DNA from: Acidimicrobiia bacterium
GTDB taxonomy: Bacteria > Actinomycetota > Acidimicrobiia > UBA2766
Direction: 5' to 3'
Assembly: GCA_020850945.1 (NCBI GenBank)
Contig: JADZDR010000004.1
Coordinates: 54,072 to 118,071 of the forward strand
Length of the DNA stretch: 64,000 nt
Shown: one piece after another, positions 50,009 through 59,228 of the stretch
Layout of the letters: each line of letters opens with the position of its first letter
Position numbering within the stretch: position 1 is the first letter of the stretch
Program-made: the position numbers and the translations under genes
The notes under the pieces: generated by a model
The model's input: the letters and a program-made list of their open reading frames with translations, nothing else
Databases searched by the model: none
Told to the model about the DNA's origin: nothing

Positions 50009-51928
50009 GTGCCGGAGCGTCGGGAACATGGACCCGAATCCACCAGGCGCCGTTTCCTTGCGGCCGTGGTCGGCCTCGGTCGCCGGGACCGCATGACACT
50101 CCTCGCGATCCTCGATTCGATCGCGTGGTTCGTGACGATCCCCTTCGCGTTCCTCGTCGTGTTCACGTTCGACGCCGCGGAGGTGCCCTGGGTGCTCACG
50201 GTGATGCTCTCGGCACTGGCCGTGTGTGTGGACCTCGTCGCAGGTCTCGTCGTCGGCCTCCACATGGGCCGGTGGCGTGTGGGCTCGTTCGAGGAGGCCG
50301 GTGCCGTCGTGGCCGTGGACGCGCTCGCAGGTCTCGGTCTCCTGATCTCCGTCCGCTGGGTAGGTGCTGTGGGGGGCGTCGCCCTTTCCGTGACGGTGAT
50401 CGCAGTGGCGTGCCACGTCCTGCTTGCGTGGGGTTACCGGTACACGGCGCGTTCCCTCGTGGATTCCCTGCGGCGCACACACCATGTCCGGCCCCACCGC
50501 GTCCTCGTGTTCGGCGCGGGGGAGGCCGGATTGCAGGCCGCGCGCGCCCTCCAGGTCGATCCGGATTCCGACGCGCAGCCGGTCGGATTCCTCGACGACG
50601 ACCCGCAGAAGGCGTTCCTGCGTGTACGTGGCCTGCCCGTGCTCGGCACGCGTGCGGATCTACACACCGCGGCGGCGGCCCAGGACGCCGACATCCTTCT
50701 CCTCGCCTGCCCTTCGGCACCGCGTCGCGTCCAGTCGGAGGTGGGGAGACTCGCGGCGGAGGCAGGGCTGCACGTTCGGTTCCTGCCCTCGACCGTGCGT
50801 CTCGTTCGGGACCCGATCGGGATCGGCGACATTCGCGAGTTCACGCTCGCGGATTACCTCGGACGAGCCGAGATCCGCACGGATCTGGAAGGTGTTGCCG
50901 CCCTCCTCAAGGACAGGCGCATCCTCGTGACAGGTGCGGGCGGGTCGATCGGGTCCGAGCTGTGCCGGGCGATCGCCGCGCATGGACCGGCATGTCTCTA
51001 TGCGCTCGACCGTGACGAGACGCTCCTGCACGACTTGGGTCTCTCACTCGACCATCGCGCCCCGGACCAGCCATACGAGATCGTCCTCTGCGACGTGCGG
51101 GACCGTACCCGGGTCCGGTCCGAGTTCGATCGCATCCGTCCGGACGTCGTCTTCCATGCCGCCGCCCTCAAGCATGTGCCCCTCCTCGAAGCCCACCCCG
51201 ATGAGGCAGTGGAGACGAACGTCGTCGGCTCGATTCACGTGCTCGAGGCAGCCGCGGCCTTCGGCGTAGAGCGTTTCGTGAACATCAGCACGGACAAGGC
51301 CGCCAACCCCACCAACGTCCTCGGCGCCACGAAACGGATCACCGAGATGCTCACGGCCGGCACGGGTGAAGGGACGGGGGGCACGTACATCTCCGTACGG
51401 TTCGGCAATGTCCTCGGGAGCAGGGGCTCCGTGATCCCGACGTTCGAGTCCCAGATCCGCGACGGCGGGCCGATCACCATCACGCATCCGGACGTGACCC
51501 GCTACTTCATGACCGTGAGTGAGGCTGTGCAACTGGTGCTGCAGGCAGGTGTTCTCGGCGAGGACGGCAAGGTCCTCATCCTCGACATGGGCGACCCTGT
51601 CCGCATCCTTGACGTCGCGAGGCACCTCGCGACTGCCCTCCGCCCGCGCGAGGAGATCGAGATCGTCTTCACGGGACTGCGTCCCGGTGAGAAGCTCCAC
51701 GAGGAGCTCTGGCATGATCGCGATGCAGCCCTGCGACGGGTGCATCGATCCATGTGGTCGACGGCCGTGCCCGCACTCGGCATCCCCGAGTTCTTCGCCG
51801 TGGCGGCGCGGCGAGAGGGTGCATGTCACGAGCGCGCGTCAGTCATGGCGCTTCTCGAGGAATGCGGACGCGCCTCGATCTCCCCACGCGGGCACGGCTC
51901 GGTACCCGTGCAGGAGGTTCCGATGTGA
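50009..51928 (+). CDS. Membrane-bound nucleotide-sugar 4,6-dehydratase (WbpM/FlaA1/CapD-like)
   Basis: A 639-residue protein. The N-terminal part has about four membrane segments (from residue 29), then a CoA-binding-like Rossmann domain (RVLVFGAGEAGLQAARAL) and the C-terminal SDR dehydratase: ILVTGAGGSIGSELCRAI, VFHAAALKHVPLLEAHPDEAVETNV, NISTDKAANPTNVLGATKR and SVRFGNVLGSRGSVIP. Long members convert UDP-GlcNAc to the 4-keto-6-deoxy sugar. The usual active-site MxxxK reads LxxxK here. It opens the operon. Start GTG at 50009, preceded by AAGGGGC; the frame is open upstream without better start. Product may feed the aminotransferase encoded at 57286. Confidence 0.85.
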   Translation: MPERREHGPESTRRRFLAAVVGLGRRDRMTLLAILDSIAWFVTIPFAFLVVFTFDAAEVPWVLTVMLSALAVCVDLVAGLVVGLHMGRWRVGSFEEAGAVVAVDALAGLGLLISVRWVGAVGGVALSVTVIAVACHVLLAWGYRYTARSLVDSLRRTHHVRPHRVLVFGAGEAGLQAARALQVDPDSDAQPVGFLDDDPQKAFLRVRGLPVLGTRADLHTAAAAQDADILLLACPSAPRRVQSEVGRLAAEAGLHVRFLPSTVRLVRDPIGIGDIREFTLADYLGRAEIRTDLEGVAALLKDRRILVTGAGGSIGSELCRAIAAHGPACLYALDRDETLLHDLGLSLDHRAPDQPYEIVLCDVRDRTRVRSEFDRIRPDVVFHAAALKHVPLLEAHPDEAVETNVVGSIHVLEAAAAFGVERFVNISTDKAANPTNVLGATKRITEMLTAGTGEGTGGTYISVRFGNVLGSRGSVIPTFESQIRDGGPITITHPDVTRYFMTVSEAVQLVLQAGVLGEDGKVLILDMGDPVRILDVARHLATALRPREEIEIVFTGLRPGEKLHEELWHDRDAALRRVHRSMWSTAVPALGIPEFFAVAARREGACHERASVMALLEECGRASISPRGHGSVPVQEVPM

Positions 51929-53142
51929 GGATCCTCCTCGTCCACAGGCACTTCGAACCCGACACGCCGACGTACGCCCGGATGCTCGCCCACATGGCCC
52001 GGGCGCTTGCTGCGGCGGGCCACGAGGTCGAGGTCCTCACATCCCAGCCCTCCTATCACGCGAGTCGGGCCGCCCGAGGCGAGCGCGGCCGCCCTCCCCG
52101 CACGGAGCGGGTGAACGGACACCTCGTACGCCGCGCTCGGATGCCCGGCTTCGCCGAGCGCTCGAAGGCCCTCGGTTCCCTCGCCTTCTTTCTCGCCGTC
52201 GTCTGGCACTTGTTCACGCGTCGACCGTACGACGTCGTGAGTGTGGCGACGATCCCGCCGGTCGTCATGGGTCTGTGCGGACGACTCGCGCAGCTTCGGG
52301 GATCGTTGTTCCTGTACCACTGCATGGACATCCATCCCGAGGCGGCGATCGCGGCAGGGGTGTTGACCGACTCGCCCTTGACGCGCCTCATGCGCCGGAT
52401 CGACGCGGCATCATGTCGGGCGGCCGACCTCGTGGTCGTCCTGTCCGCGGACATGGCGCGCACGATGCGCGCGCGTCACGTGCGAGGTGACAAGGTTACG
52501 GTCCGCAACAATTTCGACGTCCTCGATGTCCCGTTGGAGCTCGACACGGTGGCTCGTCCCGTGCCAGCCGAAGGCGATCGCCTGCAGCTCGTGTTCGCCG
52601 GGAATCTCGGACGCTTCCAGCAGCTCGACGTACTCTGCGACGCCATCGACCGTGCTTCCCAAGACATCCCTCGGTTGACCATCCTGTTCCTCGGATCGGG
52701 AGCGATGGAAGGTGACCTACGTCAGCGGGCTTCACGCACCCCGGCTCGCTTCGAGGTCCGCGAACCCGTGTCGCTCGCCGACGCGACCGCCCTGTGTGCC
52801 GCGGCGGACCTGGCTGTCGTCTCGCTTGCCGGCGGGGTCGTCCACTCCTGCTACCCGAGCAAGCTCATCACGTATCTGCGTGCCGGCTGTCGGGTGCTGG
52901 TCGTGGCCGAGGAGGGCAGCGAACTCGTCGACTTCGTACGGGCAAACGACTTGGGGACTTGCGCGCCACCCGGAGACACCGACGCGTTGGCCAAGGCGAT
53001 GATCGAGGAAGCGCGAGCCCTCCCGGACCGGGACGAGGCGGACTCCGCCCGGATCCAGGCCGTGGGAGAGGCGGTGTTCGGACGAGAACGTGCGCTCGCG
53101 TGGTGGGTGCAGACCTACGAGAACCTGGAGCATGGCAGATGA
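51925..53142 (+). CDS. Glycosyltransferase family 4 (WbuB-like)
   Basis: A 405-residue GT-B glycosyltransferase. VRILLVHRHFEPDTPTYARMLAHMARALAAAGHEVEVLTSQPSY at the N-terminus is typical of GT4 enzymes of the WbuB type, which transfer L-FucNAc or related sugars. SLFLYHCMDIHPEAAIAAGV, LQLVFAGNLGRFQQLDVL and the C-terminal VSLAGGVVHSCYPSKLITYLRAGCRVL follow. GTG start overlaps the dehydratase stop by four bases with AGGAGG upstream. The WbuB likeness suits the adjacent capEFG genes, which make UDP-L-FucNAc. Confidence 0.85.
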   Translation: MRILLVHRHFEPDTPTYARMLAHMARALAAAGHEVEVLTSQPSYHASRAARGERGRPPRTERVNGHLVRRARMPGFAERSKALGSLAFFLAVVWHLFTRRPYDVVSVATIPPVVMGLCGRLAQLRGSLFLYHCMDIHPEAAIAAGVLTDSPLTRLMRRIDAASCRAADLVVVLSADMARTMRARHVRGDKVTVRNNFDVLDVPLELDTVARPVPAEGDRLQLVFAGNLGRFQQLDVLCDAIDRASQDIPRLTILFLGSGAMEGDLRQRASRTPARFEVREPVSLADATALCAAADLAVVSLAGGVVHSCYPSKLITYLRAGCRVLVVAEEGSELVDFVRANDLGTCAPPGDTDALAKAMIEEARALPDRDEADSARIQAVGEAVFGRERALAWWVQTYENLEHGR

Positions 53143-54194
53143 CGGCGGAGATCAAGGGAGCGAGTGACGCGCCGGGGGTCGACTATGCGGGTCGCACGGT
53201 CCTGATCATCGGGGGCACGGGTTCCTTCGGCTCGACGATGGCCAGGCACTTGGCGAAGCGGGACGTGCAGGAAGTCCGCGTCTTCAGTCGCGACGAGCTG
53301 AAGCAGGACGAGATGCGACGTGAGATCGGACTCGATCGCTTTGGGTACTTCCTCGGCGATGTGAGGGATCCGGCTTCGCTGCTCGAGGCGATGGCCGGTG
53401 CCGATCTGGTCTTCCACGCCGCCGCGCTCAAGCAGGTGCCCTCGTGTGAGTTCTTCCCCATGCAGGCGGTCATGACGAACGTCGTCGGCAGCTCGAATGT
53501 CGTGAACGCCGCCATTGCAGCCCACGTCGAGACCGTCGTCATGCTGAGCACGGACAAAGCCGTGTATCCCGTGAACGCGATGGGGATGTCGAAAGCCCTG
53601 ATGGAGAAGGTCGCGCAGGCAGCCGCGCGTACGACCGGCACGACGAAGATCGTGAGCGTACGGTACGGGAATGTGATGTGCTCACGAGGATCGGTCATAC
53701 CCCTGTTCGTCGAGCAGGCGATGGCGGGCGGGCCCATCACAGTCACGAACCCCGCCATGACCCGATTCCTCCTGTCGTTGCCGAGCGCCATCGACCTCGT
53801 CGAGCATGCGTTCTTCCACGGTGCGAGCGGCGACATGTTCGTGCACAAGGCGGCCGCCTGCACGATCGGCGATCTGGCCGAGGCGGTGCGTCTCCTCTTC
53901 GACGCGTCGTGTGCAGTCACGGTCGTGGGCAGTCGGCATGGAGAGAAACTCTTCGAAACCCTTGCGACGGCGGCGGAGCTCTCACGGGCGGAGGACAGGG
54001 GCAGGTATCTCCGCATCCGGTCCGACGACCGGGACCTCAACTACGCCGCGTACTTCTCCGAGGGTGAGGCACACAGGCTTGACGGCGACGACTACACATC
54101 GCACAACACGGAGCGGTTGGGGGTCGACCAGGTCGTGGACCTCTTGCGCGGGCTTCCCGAGGTTCGGGCCTATCTCGCAAAGGCCGGGGTGTGA
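53139..54194 (+). CDS. capE: CapE-like UDP-GlcNAc 4,6-dehydratase/5-epimerase
   Basis: A 351-residue SDR enzyme. IIGGTGSFGSTMARHL is the NAD(P) site, FSRDELKQDEMRREI is the family-specific segment, VFHAAALKQVPSCEFFP follows, and STDKAVYPVNAMGMSKALMEK holds the MxxxK pair of CapE. The enzyme makes the UDP-2-acetamido-2,6-dideoxy-4-keto-hexose that CapF reduces. Cytosolic. It overlaps both neighbours by four bases. The C-terminal NTERLGVDQVVDLL segment matches the family end. Confidence 0.9.
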   Translation: MTAEIKGASDAPGVDYAGRTVLIIGGTGSFGSTMARHLAKRDVQEVRVFSRDELKQDEMRREIGLDRFGYFLGDVRDPASLLEAMAGADLVFHAAALKQVPSCEFFPMQAVMTNVVGSSNVVNAAIAAHVETVVMLSTDKAVYPVNAMGMSKALMEKVAQAAARTTGTTKIVSVRYGNVMCSRGSVIPLFVEQAMAGGPITVTNPAMTRFLLSLPSAIDLVEHAFFHGASGDMFVHKAAACTIGDLAEAVRLLFDASCAVTVVGSRHGEKLFETLATAAELSRAEDRGRYLRIRSDDRDLNYAAYFSEGEAHRLDGDDYTSHNTERLGVDQVVDLLRGLPEVRAYLAKAGV

Positions 54195-55315
54195 CCACGC
54201 TCGGCCTGACGGGTGCCGGCGGCTTCCTCGGCATGCACATGCGGAGCAGCCTCCTGTCCTTCTGCGACGAGGTGGACGTGCGGCTCGCAGATCGGTCGAC
54301 GTTCGCAGATCCGGCTCGTCTGGACGCGTTCGTGGGCAAGTGCGACGCGATCGTGCACGTGGCGGGCGTGAACCGAGGGGACGACCGCGACGTCGAGGCG
54401 GGCAACACGGGACTTGCACACGAGCTCGTCGCGGCCATGCGCAGATCGGGCCGCTTCCCGGATGTCGTGTACGCCAACTCCATACAGGCGGACCGTGACA
54501 CGCCCTACGGTCGCGGCAAGGCGCGAGCGGCGGAGGTCCTCGCCTCGGAGACTGCGGCCGCGGGAGCGGGTTTCGTCGACGTGCGCCTCCCCAACCTCTT
54601 CGGCGAGTGGGGACGTCCGTACTACAACTCGGTCGTGGCCACGTTCACCCACCAGCTCGCCCGCGGGGAGACCCCCACTGTCCACGAGGATCGGGAGCTG
54701 CTCCTCATGCATGCGCAGGATGCGTGCGTGATCCTCGCAAGGGCTGCACGGCTGTCTCGGTCGGACGTGCCTCCGCCGGAGCCGGTCCGCGTGAGTGTGC
54801 GGGAGCTGCGCGAGGTCTTGTCTACTCAGGCGCGCACGTATCTTGCGCGGGGTCAGATGCCTGCTCTCCGAACCAGACTCGAAGTCGACCTGTTCAACAC
54901 GCTGCGTTTCGCCGCCCTCCCCGGATCCGTGCGTCACGGGATCGTGACGCACGCGGACCGTCGAGGCATCTTCTTCGAAGCCTTGCGCCACGACTGCGCC
55001 GGGCAGGTCTCGGTCTCCACGACCATGCCGGGCGTCGTCCGGGGCGACCACTTCCACCACAGGAAGGTCGAGCGCTTCGTCGTCGTGTCGGGCCGTGCCC
55101 GGATACGCATACGTCAGCTCTTCAGCACCGCGGTCTGGGAGATCGGTGTCGACAGTGGGGAACCGGCAGCGGTTGACATCCCGACCCTGCACCCGCATGC
55201 CCTGATCAACGTCGGGACGGACGAGCTCGTCACGCTCATCTGGTCGAACGACCAGTTCGACCCCGATACACCCGATACGATCTCCGCACCTGTCGACACG
55301 GTGGAGGCCGGATGA
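54191..55315 (+). CDS. capF: CapF-like bifunctional epimerase/reductase with cupin
   Basis: A 374-residue protein. The N-terminal SDR reductase domain (LGLTGAGGFLGMHM; AGVNR; NSIQADRDTPYGRGKA) is followed by a C-terminal cupin domain (PGVVRGDHFHHRKVERFVVVSGRARIRIR and IPTLHPHALINVG), the architecture of CapF (about 369 residues in Staphylococcus aureus). The cupin epimerises C-3 and the SDR reduces the 4-keto group, giving UDP-N-acetyl-L-talosamine, a precursor of UDP-L-FucNAc. GTG start, coupled to capE and capG. Confidence 0.92.
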   Translation: MTTLGLTGAGGFLGMHMRSSLLSFCDEVDVRLADRSTFADPARLDAFVGKCDAIVHVAGVNRGDDRDVEAGNTGLAHELVAAMRRSGRFPDVVYANSIQADRDTPYGRGKARAAEVLASETAAAGAGFVDVRLPNLFGEWGRPYYNSVVATFTHQLARGETPTVHEDRELLLMHAQDACVILARAARLSRSDVPPPEPVRVSVRELREVLSTQARTYLARGQMPALRTRLEVDLFNTLRFAALPGSVRHGIVTHADRRGIFFEALRHDCAGQVSVSTTMPGVVRGDHFHHRKVERFVVVSGRARIRIRQLFSTAVWEIGVDSGEPAAVDIPTLHPHALINVGTDELVTLIWSNDQFDPDTPDTISAPVDTVEAG

Positions 55316-56412
55316 AGGTCGTCACGTTCGTGGGTACCAGACCCGAGATCATCCGCCTCTCGCGGGTCATGGCCCGCCTCGACGAGCACGTCGAGCATGT
55401 CCTGGTCCACACAGGCCAGAACTGGGACGCCGGGCTTCGAGACGTCTTCTTCGAGGACCTGAGCCTGCGCCGGCCCGATATCGAGCTCGGTGTGCGCCAC
55501 GACTCCCTCGGCACCGCGATCGGAGACATCGTCTCCGGATCCGAACGGGTCCTCCTGGCCGAGCGCCCGGACGCGATGCTTGTCCTCGGGGACACGAACA
55601 GTGCTCTCAGCGCGGTCATGGGCAGACGCGTGGGCGTTCCGATCTTCCATATGGAGGCCGGGAACCGCTGCTTCGACTGGCGCGTACCCGAGGAGACGAA
55701 CCGTCGGATCGTCGACCACGTCTCCCACTACAACCTCTGCTACACGGAAGGCGCGCGTGCGAACCTCCTGCGCGAGGGCCTCGATGCCGCGCGCGTGTTC
55801 GTGACAGGCTCACCGATGCGGGAGGTCCTGGACCATTACAGGGCGCTCATCGACAAGTCGCCGGTCCTGGATCGTCTCGGCTTGGAACCCGGCCGGGACC
55901 TCGTGGCGAGCCTGCATCGCGAAGAGAACGTCGACCCGGTCGAGAACCTCGGCCGGCTCGTCGCGGGCTTGAACGCCCTGGCCGCGACCCATGATCTACC
56001 CGTGGGCCTGTCGACTCACCCTCGCACGAGGCTGCGCCTGACCGAGACCGGCCTCGCGACGGACCCGCGGGTCCTCGTCGAGGAGCCGTTCGGGTACCTC
56101 GACTATGTGCGTCTGCAAGAGAAGTCACGTTGCGTGATCTCCGACAGTGGCACGATCAGCGAGGAGTCGGCGATCCTCGGCTTCCCTGCCGTCACACCCC
56201 GCGAGGCCATGGAGCGTCCCGAGGCTCTCGACGCCGGTTCGATGACCCTCGTCGGCCTCGAACCTGCGGATCTCGTGTCTGCCGTCGAGGTCGCCGTCTC
56301 GGTCCACGAGAGCGACGGGCCGCCGCCACCGCCGCCCGGATACGAGGTCACGAACTGCTCGGTTCGCGTCCTGCGCCTGATCACCGGCCTGGCCGGCCTG
56401 CCTGGGGTTTGA
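55312..56412 (+). CDS. capG: CapG-like UDP-N-acetylglucosamine 2-epimerase family
   Basis: A 366-residue WecB/CapG-type enzyme. VVTFVGTRPEIIRLSRVMARLD, HTGQNWDAGLRDVFFEDL, GDTNSALSAVMGRRVGVPIFHMEAGNRCFD and SDSGTISEESAILGFPAVTPREAMERPE are family motifs. After CapE and CapF it converts UDP-L-TalNAc to UDP-L-FucNAc by C-2 epimerisation, so the trio completes the pathway. Short proline run near the C-terminus. Start overlaps capF by four bases; the next gene follows at two bases. Confidence 0.92.
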   Translation: MKVVTFVGTRPEIIRLSRVMARLDEHVEHVLVHTGQNWDAGLRDVFFEDLSLRRPDIELGVRHDSLGTAIGDIVSGSERVLLAERPDAMLVLGDTNSALSAVMGRRVGVPIFHMEAGNRCFDWRVPEETNRRIVDHVSHYNLCYTEGARANLLREGLDAARVFVTGSPMREVLDHYRALIDKSPVLDRLGLEPGRDLVASLHREENVDPVENLGRLVAGLNALAATHDLPVGLSTHPRTRLRLTETGLATDPRVLVEEPFGYLDYVRLQEKSRCVISDSGTISEESAILGFPAVTPREAMERPEALDAGSMTLVGLEPADLVSAVEVAVSVHESDGPPPPPPGYEVTNCSVRVLRLITGLAGLPGV

Positions 56413-56414
56413 GC

Positions 56415-57293
56415 ATGCTGCGGGAACGGGAGTCGCGAGCCACGGTCGTAGGTGCACCGCCGATCGTGATAATCGGTGCCGCCCGGTCCGGGACGAAGTT
56501 CCTGCGTGACGTCCTCGCTGCCTCCGAGGCCGTCCACGCGATTCCCTACGACGTGAACATGATCTGGCGTCTCGGCAATGAGAGGTCGGACTCCGACGCC
56601 TACGGGCCCGACTCGCTCTCCTCGCGTGAGTGCTCGCGGATCCGGCGCTATCTGGAGAAGGCGGGCCGGATGCGGGATGACGGCACGGGCCGCCTCCTCG
56701 AGAAGTCCGTCTCGAACACTCTGCGGGTCGGATTGGTCGACCGTGTGCTGCCGGACGCCCAGTTCGTGCATCTCGTGAGGGACGGGCGGGCCGTGGCCGA
56801 GTCGGCCCGGCGCCAGTGGGAGAGCAGCAGCGAGCCGGGCTACCTGGCTCGCAAGGTGCGATCACTGCCGGTCTTTCCGACGGTGCGCTACGCCGCCTCC
56901 CAACTCCTCGAACGCGTCACCGGTCGGGGCGTGGGCACCCCGTGGGGGCCGCGCTACCCCGGGGTGGTGCAGGACATGGCCCACAAGTCGACTCTCGAGG
57001 TGTGCGCGATCCAGTGGCGGGAATGCATCGGGCGAGCCCGGGCGGATCTGGACGGGCTCGGCCCTGCCCGCGTGCGCGAGGTCCGCTACGAGGCGCTCGT
57101 CGCGGACGAGACCGCACTCGGGTCGCTGACGGAGTGGCTCGGCATCCCGGACCCGGAACGTGTGCGGTCCCGCTTCCGGCGGGACGTCGAGACGGACGGA
57201 CTCGACAGGTGGAAGCGAGCGCTCACCCCTGACGAGCACGTCGTCCTCGATATCCTCCTCGGGTCGATGCTGCGGGAGCTGGGTTATGCATGA
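56415..57293 (+). CDS. Sulfotransferase family protein 1
   Basis: A 292-residue PAPS-dependent sulfotransferase candidate. The 5'-phosphosulfate loop reads IIGAARSGTKFLRDVL near residues 19-34, and the 3'-phosphate site reads FVHLVRDGRAVAESARRQWE near 117-136. RYEALV near 224 is the usual strand after the core. Such proteins sulfate carbohydrates or lipids in the cytoplasm. It may sulfate a nucleotide-sugar-derived, lipid-linked glycan before export. ATG begins two bases after capG. Confidence 0.8.
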   Translation: MLRERESRATVVGAPPIVIIGAARSGTKFLRDVLAASEAVHAIPYDVNMIWRLGNERSDSDAYGPDSLSSRECSRIRRYLEKAGRMRDDGTGRLLEKSVSNTLRVGLVDRVLPDAQFVHLVRDGRAVAESARRQWESSSEPGYLARKVRSLPVFPTVRYAASQLLERVTGRGVGTPWGPRYPGVVQDMAHKSTLEVCAIQWRECIGRARADLDGLGPARVREVRYEALVADETALGSLTEWLGIPDPERVRSRFRRDVETDGLDRWKRALTPDEHVVLDILLGSMLRELGYA

Positions 57294-58503
57294 TCTGTCC
57301 CGGGGAGGTGCGCGCGGGACGACACGGCCGCCGAGTCGCAAGAGGCCGTACGTCGACTTCGCGAGGCCGAGCATCTCCGAAGACGAGATCCGGGCCGTCA
57401 CGGACTGCCTGCGGTCAGGCTGGCTGACGACCGGCCCCGTCGCCCACCGCTTCGAGACGGACTTCGCCACGTACATGGGCGGGCTCGACAGCGTCGCCGT
57501 GAACTCGGCCACGGCAGGCCTGCACCTGGCGCTTGCGTGTGCAGACGTGGGTCCCGGTGATGCCGTACTCACCACCACGTACACGTTCACGGCGACGGCC
57601 GAGGTGGCCCGTTACGTGGGTGCGGAGCTCGTGCTCGTCGACATCGACCCCGCGACGATGAACATGGACGTCGGGCAGACGGTCTCGATCCTCGAGTCCC
57701 GCCCCGACGTCGCGGCCGTCATTCCCGTCCACTTCGCCGGGCAGCCGTGCGACATGGACCCGATCGCTGCGGCTGCGCGGAACCGAGATGCCGTGGTCAT
57801 CGAGGACGCCGCCCACGCCCTCCCGGCGAGATACCGGGGACGGCTCGTGGGGACGTTGGGCGATTTCGGTGTGTTCAGCTTCTACGCAACCAAGCCACTC
57901 GCGACGGGAGAAGGCGGCATGGTCACGACTTCCGCCGAGTCGGATGCGGCGCGCCTGCGCCTCCTGGGCAGGCATGGCATCGAAGCGGATGCCTTTGCCC
58001 GCTACGCCGGCAGCGGTCCGTCCTGGTACTACGAGGTCGTCGAGGCGGGCTTCAAGTACAACCTCATGGATCCGGTTGCAGCCATCGGGATCGAGCAACT
58101 CAAGCGGATCGACGGGTTCCAGCGCCGCAGAGAGGAGATAGCCGACCGCTACCACGCGGCGTTTGCGGGCCTTCCCCTGCGCACTCCGTACGTCGAAGAC
58201 GGGACGGACCTGCATGCGTGGCACCTCTACGTGATCCAGCTCGACCTCGCCGACCTCGCCATCGACCGGGACGCTTTCATCGTCGAGCTCGACAGGCGCG
58301 GCGTGGGTACGAGCGTCCACTTCATACCGCTCCACGTCCATCCCTATTGGCGGGACCGCTACGGGTTCAAGCCGGAGGAGTTCCCGTCTGCGATGAGCGT
58401 GTACGAGTGTGCCGTGAGCCTGCCCATCTATCCGGACATGTCGGACGGGGACGTGGAGCACGTCATCGAAGCAGTGACCGACGTATGCGAGCACGCGACA
58501 TGA
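57286..58503 (+). CDS. DegT/DnrJ/EryC1/StrS-type sugar aminotransferase
   Basis: A 405-residue PLP enzyme. PSISEDEIRAVTDCLRSGWLTTGP near residues 26-49, VAVNSATAGLHLAL, EDAAHALPARYRG and GDFGVFSFYATKPLATGEGGMV (lysine of SFYATK binds PLP) are the family motifs, with HFIPLHVHPYW and LPIYPDM near the end. It would aminate a UDP-4-keto-6-deoxy sugar, probably made by the dehydratase at 50009, in the manner of PglE. Start ATG 57286 overlaps the sulfotransferase by eight bases and has GGGAG upstream. Confidence 0.9.
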   Translation: MHDLSRGGARGTTRPPSRKRPYVDFARPSISEDEIRAVTDCLRSGWLTTGPVAHRFETDFATYMGGLDSVAVNSATAGLHLALACADVGPGDAVLTTTYTFTATAEVARYVGAELVLVDIDPATMNMDVGQTVSILESRPDVAAVIPVHFAGQPCDMDPIAAAARNRDAVVIEDAAHALPARYRGRLVGTLGDFGVFSFYATKPLATGEGGMVTTSAESDAARLRLLGRHGIEADAFARYAGSGPSWYYEVVEAGFKYNLMDPVAAIGIEQLKRIDGFQRRREEIADRYHAAFAGLPLRTPYVEDGTDLHAWHLYVIQLDLADLAIDRDAFIVELDRRGVGTSVHFIPLHVHPYWRDRYGFKPEEFPSAMSVYECAVSLPIYPDMSDGDVEHVIEAVTDVCEHAT

Positions 58504-59228
58504 CGCCCGTACCGCACGACGTGACAGGCGTGTCCGAGTCGGGCCTTCCCGTCACGGGCGACGCCGCATCCCACCTCGGCGCGTGGCGCCGTGGCGCTGA
58601 CATCGTGATCGGTCTCGCGGGATGTGTCGTTCTCGCCGCTGTCTCGGCCGTGGTGGCTCCGCTGATCCGCAAGGACTCGTCCGGCCCGGTCTTCTACTCC
58701 GCGCAGAGGCTCGGGAGAGACGCGGCTCCCATCCGGATCCTCAAGTTCCGGTCCATGTACGAGGGGTCTGACGCCGGTTCGGCGATCACGGCGGCGGGAG
58801 ATCCGCGTGTCACGCGTGTGGGTCGATGGCTGCGGCGCACGAAGATCGACGAGATCCCGCAGTTCGTCAACCTTCTCACGGGGGAGATCACACTGGTGGG
58901 CCCCCGGCCGGAGGACCCGCGCATGCTGCATGCGTACACCGGTTGGAGGAGGTCGATCTTCGAGCTCACGCCGGGTATCACCAGTGCAGGCACGCTCCTG
59001 TACACGCTCTTCCAAGAGGAACAACTCGAAGAGATGGAGGAGTCCGAAGCCGTCTACGTGGACGGGCTCCTCGACGCGAAGCTGCGACTGGACATGTCCA
59101 CCCTCAGTCGCCGCTCCCTCCGCTGCGATGCGATCGTCGTCTGCCTGACACTGTTGGCCGCGCTGAGCCGGCGGGCTGCGCGGCGCGCGTTCACGCGACT
59201 CGAAGATGCAGGGGTGTTCGGGAGCTGA
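58500..59228 (+). CDS. Initiating phosphoglycosyl transferase (PglC-like)
   Basis: A 242-residue monotopic sugar-phosphate transferase. A hydrophobic segment near residues 36-57 ([24 protein letters not shown]) is followed by [65 protein letters not shown] and [19 protein letters not shown]. These are the bacterial sugar transferase motifs; short length without the five-helix WbaP domain makes it PglC-like. It would put the first sugar phosphate on undecaprenyl phosphate. Confidence 0.88.
   Translation: MTPVPHDVTGVSESGLPVTGDAASHLGAWRRGADIVIGLAGCVVLAAVSAVVAPLIRKDSSGPVFYSAQRLGRDAAPIRILKFRSMYEGSDAGSAITAAGDPRVTRVGRWLRRTKIDEIPQFVNLLTGEITLVGPRPEDPRMLHAYTGWRRSIFELTPGITSAGTLLYTLFQEEQLEEMEESEAVYVDGLLDAKLRLDMSTLSRRSLRCDAIVVCLTLLAALSRRAARRAFTRLEDAGVFGS

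Noticed and set aside
49549..51015. Plus-strand frame of 488 codons overlapping the dehydratase start
   Set aside because: A different reading frame from the dehydratase, Arg/Gly/Pro-rich and without motifs; the dehydratase is well supported.
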